DNA of 33,570 bases from an uncultured Cellulophaga sp. GTDB lineage: Bacteria; Bacteroidota; Bacteroidia; Flavobacteriales; Flavobacteriaceae. This document shows, in pieces, positions 32,245 to 33,570 of this stretch (within the stretch, counting starts at the first letter, position 1; each line of letters starts with the position of its first letter). The position numbers and the translations under genes are program-made. Below the pieces are notes generated by a model. That model did not search any database. It was not told the DNA's origin and saw only the letters and a program-made list of their open reading frames with translations. Location: NCBI GenBank assembly GCA_947496695.1, contig CANMEI010000014.1, forward strand, positions 1 through 33,570. Reading direction: 5' to 3'.

Positions 32245-33015
32245 TCAATTAATTATTAAATCAGACTTTTCTCCATCTTCCAGTATAAAACATTGCTTTT
32301 CTAAGCTAAACAACTTTAGAAATTCTTTCAAGTAACTTCTATTTTCTTTACAAGGACTAACAGCTTCAAGGTGTGTAATCCAAATTTTAGATTCATTTGC
32401 GAAAGATGCGATATTTTTAATATCATCTGATGTCATTGTAACTGGATTTCCAAAAGAAAAAGTTGCAGCTCCTCCTGCAATTACAATGTGTTTTGGGTGA
32501 TATTTATTGATAGTGCTTTGTACTTCTTTACACCAAATAGTGTCTCCTGAAATGTAGATGTTATTATTTAAATAACTCAGAACAAAACCATAGACTTTCC
32601 CCATTTTGTGACCTATTTCGCCTGTACCATGCTGTCCTGAAGTTAAATGTATTCCAATACTTCCAAAAGATAAAAAATCGGCAATTTCGTTTACATTAGA
32701 AAAACCAAATGATCTAATTTGTGAAGCAATTTCGTTAGGACAAATTAGGGGAATGTTTTTGTTTAATAATTTAGTTGCATCATCATCCCAATGGTCTGGA
32801 TGAAGATGCGTAACCATTACTGCGTCAATATCTTCTAATTGATAAACTAGTTCTTCTTTAGTGAAAGGTAGGTCTACTATTGGATTCATTTTCCCATCTT
32901 CTGTCCATGGAAATAAACCAAAAGAACCTTTTTTACCTAGCATTGGATCTATTAAAAAATTAATTCCGTTTATTGTTAATTTCAATGTGGCATTTCTCCA
33001 GAGTTGAATCTTCAT
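32245..33015 (-). CDS. MBL-fold metal-dependent hydrolase (UlaG-like)
   Basis: This is a 256-residue metallo-beta-lactamase-fold protein. The metal motif THLHPDHWDDDA lies near residues 69-80, with further ligand positions in SGQHGTG, ISGDTIW and the late WITHLEA. The WRNATLKLTINGINFLIDPML start is typical of the UlaG/L-ascorbate-6-P lactonase-like group. It is cytosolic and hydrolytic, with unknown substrate. It is divergent from an HxlR regulator across 87 bp, which may control it. An attC-like core follows its 3' end. Confidence 0.85.
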   Translation of the reverse strand: MKIQLWRNATLKLTINGINFLIDPMLGKKGSFGLFPWTEDGKMNPIVDLPFTKEELVYQLEDIDAVMVTHLHPDHWDDDATKLLNKNIPLICPNEIASQIRSFGFSNVNEIADFLSFGSIGIHLTSGQHGTGEIGHKMGKVYGFVLSYLNNNIYISGDTIWCKEVQSTINKYHPKHIVIAGGAATFSFGNPVTMTSDDIKNIASFANESKIWITHLEAVSPCKENRSYLKEFLKLFSLEKQCFILEDGEKSDLIIN

Positions 33016-33102
33016 TTTTTTGATATTTTTATTAAAATTAAGGAAGATACTCTTGTCTTTATCGTGAGTAACATTTAAGTAACCTTATTTAATTTTATAA
33101 AT

Positions 33103-33411
33103 ATGAAATATAAAGATTTTCAAAACTGTGGACTTAAAAGAGCGTTAGATATGATTTCAGGAAAATGGACACCTCCTATATTATATTTTTTGTTTATCAA
33201 TCAGGATATGAGATTTAATGACCTTTGGAGGTCCATTCCTAGAGTATCAAAAAAAGTTCTTAGTACACATCTCAAACAATTAGAGGATGTTGGTTTGATA
33301 TCAAAGAGAGAAGTAGATTCGTTTCCAATAGAGGTTTATTACAGTCTTTCTGAAAAAGGAAAATTGCTAGGTAATATTCTTTCAGATTTAGATGATTTTG
33401 GTTCTTCGTAA
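33103..33411 (+). CDS. HxlR family transcriptional regulator
   Basis: This is a 102-residue winged-helix regulator of the HxlR (MarR-like) family. It has the early cysteine (NCGLKRALDMISGKWTPPILYFL) typical of HxlR proteins that sense electrophiles or redox state, the wing RFNDLWRSIPRVSKKVLSTHLKQLEDVGLI, and the terminal segment YYSLSEKGKLLGNIL. Such proteins usually regulate the divergent gene, here the MBL-fold enzyme. Its 3' side is followed by an attC-like remnant and an IS. Confidence 0.88.
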   Translation: MKYKDFQNCGLKRALDMISGKWTPPILYFLFINQDMRFNDLWRSIPRVSKKVLSTHLKQLEDVGLISKREVDSFPIEVYYSLSEKGKLLGNILSDLDDFGSS

Positions 33412-33425
33412 GTAGGCGAGAATTA

Positions 33426-33450
33426 GCCATTAATTTTATACATTGTGCCT
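33426..33450. repeat. attC-like remnant interrupted by the right-hand IS
   Basis: TTTTATACATTGTGCCT ends exactly at the IS terminus. TGTGCCT is the beginning of the TGTGCCTAAC core seen at 3139, and TATACATTGT also precedes the core at 32178. The remaining part lies beyond the IS and outside the window. Confidence 0.35.
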
Positions 33451-33570
33451 GTTGCACAAGTTAGCAATAAATTAATATTAAATTAAAGCAAATTTTTACT
33501 TTGATTGTTATCTTGAGTTATGCAAGGAAAGAAAACATATCAAGAGAAGCTTTTTAGTCACTTTCAATTA
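33451..33570 (+). mobile_element. Left end of an IS1182-like insertion sequence (partial)
   Basis: The terminus GTTGCACAAGTTAGCAAT starts here, matching the reversed terminus at 105-114 over nine bases. It is followed by a 69-bp leader and the first codons of a transposase. The element continues past the window end. Confidence 0.65.
33520..33570 (+). CDS. IS1182-like transposase, N-terminal fragment
   Basis: Seventeen codons are present (MQGKKTYQEKLFSHFQL), cut by the window end. The start QGKKxYQEKLFxxFxL is characteristic of Bacteroidota IS1182-family (DDE) transposases. Identification rests on this short N-terminus and the nearby IS-type terminus. Confidence 0.7.
   Translation, partial: MQGKKTYQEKLFSHFQL

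Noticed and set aside
1..33570. CRISPR array, tRNA or rRNA genes
   Set aside because: No regularly spaced direct repeats were seen, and no tRNA- or rRNA-like sequence was recognised by eye.

Overview
The window reads as the chromosome of a marine-type member of the Bacteroidota, most likely Flavobacteriaceae. The DNA is AT-rich, Shine-Dalgarno sequences are rare, a Bacteroidota-type promoter (TTTG, then TAnnTTTG) precedes rpsA, and the housekeeping proteins (GlgB, Lon, Cmk, S1, MsrB) are of flavobacterial type. Both ends look like the two ends of an insertion sequence (left 1-114, right 33451-33570; both termini read GTTGCACAA inward, and the right one runs into the first 17 codons of an IS1182-like transposase). 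The window may therefore be a contig broken at IS copies.

Left accessory region (1-7549). A Xer-like tyrosine recombinase (5088-6272, minus) is followed on the same strand by four gene units: a two-gene CBASS-like module (CD-NTase-like enzyme plus S-4TM pore-forming effector), a secreted TPR protein, a DUF4375/DMP19-like lipoprotein and a Ser/Thr protein kinase. The spacers between units are 137-207 bp imperfect inverted repeats with the layout of integron attC sites. The decisive point is that the roughly 10 bp at the start of each unit are the reverse complement of the roughly 10 bp at the end of the same unit, and not of its neighbour (10/10 bp in all four units). That is what insertion of circular cassettes at G|TT predicts. 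A 9-bp-arm hairpin between the recombinase and the first cassette is a candidate attI. The recombinase has no room for the extra helix insertion of classical IntI, so this looks like an integron driven by a non-IntI, Xer-like integrase. A divergent zinc-ribbon gene and a gene with weak nuclease-like features lie on the other side of the recombinase.

Central core region (7734-26764). This holds a DUF1801 protein, a PLP enzyme, two MsrB methionine sulfoxide reductases (one cytosolic, one lipoprotein), a lipoprotein, glycogen branching enzyme plus a GH31 alpha-glucosidase, an M48 protease lipoprotein, an MFS/UMF1 transporter, an ECF sigma / membrane protein / DUF4097 operon, Lon, Cmk, a BON-LysM protein and ribosomal protein S1. 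It is ordinary chromosomal content with several clear terminators.

Right accessory region (26765-33570). A second array of cassette-like units has no integrase. It contains a small membrane protein, a GNAT acetyltransferase, an alpha-acetolactate decarboxylase lipoprotein and an MBL-fold protein, all on the minus strand like the left array, together with LysR/oxidoreductase and MBL/HxlR divergent pairs. Two of these units again have self-complementary ends (9/9 and 9/10 bp). A full-length IS110-family element sits inside one attC-like site, and decayed IS110 right ends sit at another. Its 5' non-coding end has features expected of a bridge RNA: an 8-nt match to the IS right terminus and a 6-nt complement to the attC target. 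Three or more IS insertions thus fall in attC-like sites.
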